7,210 nucleotides of DNA from contig JAJZSC010000164.1 of assembly GCA_021849995.1 (NCBI GenBank), forward strand, positions 1 through 7,210, written 5' to 3'. This document shows positions 5,378-7,210 of the stretch, piece after piece. The stretch is from Bacillota bacterium (GTDB taxonomy: Bacteria > Bacillota > Desulfitobacteriia > Desulfitobacteriales > Desulfitobacteriaceae). Every line of letters begins with the position of its first letter. The first letter of the stretch is position 1. The position numbers were made by a program, and so were the translations under genes. The notes beneath the pieces are model-generated. The model was not told where the DNA came from. It did no database searches and saw only the letters and a program-made list of their open reading frames with translations.

Positions 5378-6085
5378 ATGGCTCAAGATGATATTATCAT
5401 TACGATGCAGAAAGAGGTAGAAGCTGCGTTCGCTCGACCGGCTGAGTCCGTTAAGTGGGGCATGTTAATCGATACGCGCAAATGCGTAGGTTGCCACGCC
5501 TGTACCATCGGTTGTGTTTCAGAGTACAAACTCCCCCCAGGAGTGGTTTACCGACCGGTTATGGAGGAAGAGACCGGCAGCTATCCGAACGTCAAACGTT
5601 CTTTTTTACCCCGGCCCTGTATGCAGTGTGAAAATCCACCCTGTGTCAAGGTTTGTCCAGTAGGAGCAACCTATAAGAGAAAAGACGGAATCGTAGAGAT
5701 CAGTTATGAAAAATGTATCGGCTGCCGTTCGTGTTTAGCTAATTGTCCTTATGGGGCACGGACCTTTGACACTGGAGGTTACTATACAACTGGCACTCCA
5801 CAACTACAGCCTTATGAGACATCAATGTTTTATGAATATGGGAAGAAGTACTCAAGAACTGGACATGGATCCCCGGTCGTGGGAAGTGCCCGTAAATGTC
5901 ATTTCTGTACTAGTCGAATAAAAGTAGGAATGTTACCCGTTTGTGTCACAACCTGTTTAGGGCGAGCCACATACTTTGGCGACCTCAATGATAAGAATAG
6001 CCTGATCAACAAGGTGCTAAGTTCAGGAAAACCTACTCGTTTAAAAGAAACCTTGGGGACAGAACCTCAAGTCTATTATCTATAG
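5378..6085 (+). CDS. four-cluster [4Fe-4S] electron-transfer subunit of a molybdoenzyme (B subunit)
   Basis: This is a 235-residue ferredoxin-like subunit of the DmsB/PsrB/TtrB/NrfC family, which wires a molybdopterin catalytic subunit to a membrane quinol subunit. Exactly sixteen cysteines form four groups: C36/39/42/46 (CVGCHACTIGC), C81/84/89/93 (CMQCENPPCVKVC), C113/116/119/123 (CIGCRSCLANC) and C174/177/189/193, enough for four [4Fe-4S] clusters with no ligand replaced. Residues 130-170 form the usual loop before the last group, and the C-terminus ends PQVYYL, like related subunits. No signal peptide is present, so export, if any, would be by hitch-hiking with a Tat-signal partner. The start at 5378 has AAGGAGG (5365-5371) 6 nt upstream; the earlier ATG at 5372 directly abuts that site and is unlikely. 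The NrfD-like gene follows after 13 bases. The substrate of the complex cannot be read from this subunit. Confidence 0.93.
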   Translation: MAQDDIIITMQKEVEAAFARPAESVKWGMLIDTRKCVGCHACTIGCVSEYKLPPGVVYRPVMEEETGSYPNVKRSFLPRPCMQCENPPCVKVCPVGATYKRKDGIVEISYEKCIGCRSCLANCPYGARTFDTGGYYTTGTPQLQPYETSMFYEYGKKYSRTGHGSPVVGSARKCHFCTSRIKVGMLPVCVTTCLGRATYFGDLNDKNSLINKVLSSGKPTRLKETLGTEPQVYYL

Positions 6086-6098
6086 GGGGTGAAGGTGC

Positions 6099-7181
6099 AT
6101 GAATAAACTGAGTCAATGGGTTTTGGGTTTACTAGCTTTAATCGGTATCGGTTCTGCAGTCGGCAAGGCGTTTATTTGGGGAGATTCGGCAGTTAATTAT
6201 GGGAGTTACGTTCCCTGGGGACTCTGGGTCAGCCTATATATTTTCCTAGTCGCTGCTGCTGCAGGCGCTACTTGGTTTGGCGTTTACATGGGGTATAAAA
6301 ACAATTCCGTTCGTTGGATTAAATTAAGTTATGCTTCTGCAGCCATCTCTCTGATGGGTGCACTAGCCTTTATCGCGCTCGATTTAGGCAAACCGATAAA
6401 AGGAATTAGTATCTTCTTCTCTCCGTCATTTTCCTCTCCATTAGCCTGGGCGTCGTGGGGGTATGGGTTGTTTATCCTCACAGTGGCAATTATTGTTTTT
6501 AAAGGAATTTCAAGTGTACGATCACCCTTAGTGTATTTGGGCCTCGTATTATCGATCTTATTTATGGGGGCTGAAACGCTGTTTTTTGGAGATATGATTG
6601 CCCGTCCTTTGTGGAACAACTGGGGTAGTGCCTTGGCCTTTGTCACGTCCGCGCTTGTGGCAGGAGGAGCATTGATCTACGGTGCGACTGCTCTATGGGC
6701 ACCTGATATGCTTAAGCAAGCTGGAAGCTCACTGCGTAAACTATTGCTGTACGCTATTGTCTTGCATCTCGTAGTTGAAGTCGGTCATCTTGCTTTAGAA
6801 ACTCATTTGCCGGAAGCTATGGCCCAACTGACTGACTGGAGATTCTGGGTATTGTTTGTTGGACTAGGAGGCTTGGTAGCCATTTATCTCTTAACTAAAC
6901 CTGCAACGGCACTCCTGGGAGCGCTTCTATCGCTCGTTGGAATATTGGCCTATAAAGTCACATTTGTGACAGCAGCATTTACTCAACCAGATTTACCCGG
7001 CTTGCCGGAGGCGTTCCAAGATTCTCGATTGAGTCTTAACTATACACCGTCGATCGTCGAATGGCTCGTTGCAGCTGGGCTTTTGGCCGCTGTTATTTTA
7101 GCAATTTCTTGGTTGATTCCTAAAGTTTTGACAGACCAAACTGAGGGCTCAACAAAATCGAATAAAGCAGTTAACGTTTAG
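6099..7181 (+). CDS. nrfD: NrfD/PsrC-family membrane quinol subunit of a molybdoenzyme (C subunit)
   Basis: This 360-residue integral membrane protein has about ten hydrophobic segments (roughly 5-25, 38-66, 73-95, 112-134, 140-164, 174-198, 212-233, 247-265, 267-292 and 318-343). The segment YGSYVPWGLWVSLYIFLVAAAAGA (34-57) is the characteristic first core helix of NrfD/PsrC proteins, which exchange electrons with the membrane quinone pool and anchor the B and catalytic subunits. It is longer than Thermus PsrC (about 250 residues) and closer in size to TtrC/SrdC-type subunits. The polar tail after about 343 is presumably cytoplasmic. No heme-binding pattern is expected in this family. A GGGGGTGAAGG stretch before the ATG is the ribosome site. 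It lies 13 bases after the B subunit and 17 before the next start, in one operon. The symbol is a family label only; this is not a nitrite reductase operon. Confidence 0.92.
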   Translation: MNKLSQWVLGLLALIGIGSAVGKAFIWGDSAVNYGSYVPWGLWVSLYIFLVAAAAGATWFGVYMGYKNNSVRWIKLSYASAAISLMGALAFIALDLGKPIKGISIFFSPSFSSPLAWASWGYGLFILTVAIIVFKGISSVRSPLVYLGLVLSILFMGAETLFFGDMIARPLWNNWGSALAFVTSALVAGGALIYGATALWAPDMLKQAGSSLRKLLLYAIVLHLVVEVGHLALETHLPEAMAQLTDWRFWVLFVGLGGLVAIYLLTKPATALLGALLSLVGILAYKVTFVTAAFTQPDLPGLPEAFQDSRLSLNYTPSIVEWLVAAGLLAAVILAISWLIPKVLTDQTEGSTKSNKAVNV

Positions 7182-7198
7182 GAAAAGGAGGTAAAACG

Positions 7199-7210
7199 AT
7201 GATTAAGAAA
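7199..7210 (+). CDS. start of the next operon gene, probably the molybdopterin catalytic subunit (partial)
   Basis: Only four codons (ATG ATT AAG AAA, M-I-K-K) lie inside the window. AAAGGAGGT at 7184-7192 stands 6 nt before the ATG, a near-ideal ribosome site and the strongest in the operon, and the gap from the NrfD-family stop is 17 bases. A short basic N-terminus is compatible with the start of a Tat signal, but the twin-arginine motif itself would be beyond the edge. The identity as an A subunit (DMSO reductase superfamily) is inferred from the B-C-A order in ttrBCA and srdBCA and because no catalytic subunit has appeared upstream. An assembly chaperone or accessory gene is also possible. 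Confidence 0.6.

Noticed and set aside
1..7210. tRNA, rRNA, CRISPR array or complete insertion sequence
   Set aside because: No regularly spaced repeats, transposase coding or tRNA-like folding was seen; the only repeats are the hairpins and the 60-bp palindrome described.

Overview
The window looks like a low- to mid-GC Gram-positive anaerobe of the Clostridia, probably of the Desulfosporosinus/Desulfitobacterium type. Reasons: strong AAGGAGG-like ribosome binding sites, GTG and possibly TTG starts, an ArsR with the CxC and QPTLSHHMKIL segments familiar from clostridial proteins, and a respiratory molybdoenzyme operon with its own sensor system. This placement is inference from sequence style, not a database match. 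All genes read on the + strand. No frameshift or broken gene was seen.

Region 1 (about 1-1742) is a thiol-redox cassette. It holds an ArsR/SmtB-type repressor with a CxC metal-binding motif, a membrane-anchored thioredoxin-like protein (CVPC active site) and a six-helix CcdA-type thiol-disulfide transporter whose start overlaps the thioredoxin stop by 4 bases. A 20-bp perfect hairpin closes the unit. CcdA presumably passes electrons from the cytoplasm to the extracytoplasmic thioredoxin.

Region 2 (about 1743-5108) is a three-part signalling unit: a PhnD-like solute-binding protein with a twin-arginine N-terminus, a NarX-type histidine kinase (two membrane segments, Cache-like sensor region, HAMP, HisKA_3, HATPase) and a NarL/LuxR-type response regulator. 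The genes are almost contiguous (1-nt gap, then near or actual overlap). The layout resembles AioX-AioS-AioR (arsenite) and, functionally, TtrS-TtrR, where a PhnD-like domain forms part of the tetrathionate sensor.

Region 3 (about 5109-5377) is a 269-base non-coding stretch. It holds a 60-bp REP-like palindrome with a GGGGACGGTCC core, a possible promoter, and three repeated arms that can fold into two mutually exclusive hairpins, the second terminator-like. It may be an attenuator-style leader.

Region 4 (5378 to the end) starts a complex iron-sulfur molybdoenzyme operon: a 16-cysteine, four-cluster ferredoxin subunit (B), an NrfD/PsrC membrane quinol subunit (C) and the first four codons (M-I-K-K) of a third gene cut by the window edge. 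The B-C-next order matches ttrBCA and srdBCA, so the cut gene is probably the molybdopterin catalytic subunit. The substrate (tetrathionate, thiosulfate/polysulfide, arsenate, selenate or other) cannot be fixed from this window. The simplest overall reading is that regions 2-4 form a substrate-sensed respiratory reductase locus, with region 1 a neighbouring thiol-redox unit that may or may not be functionally tied to it.
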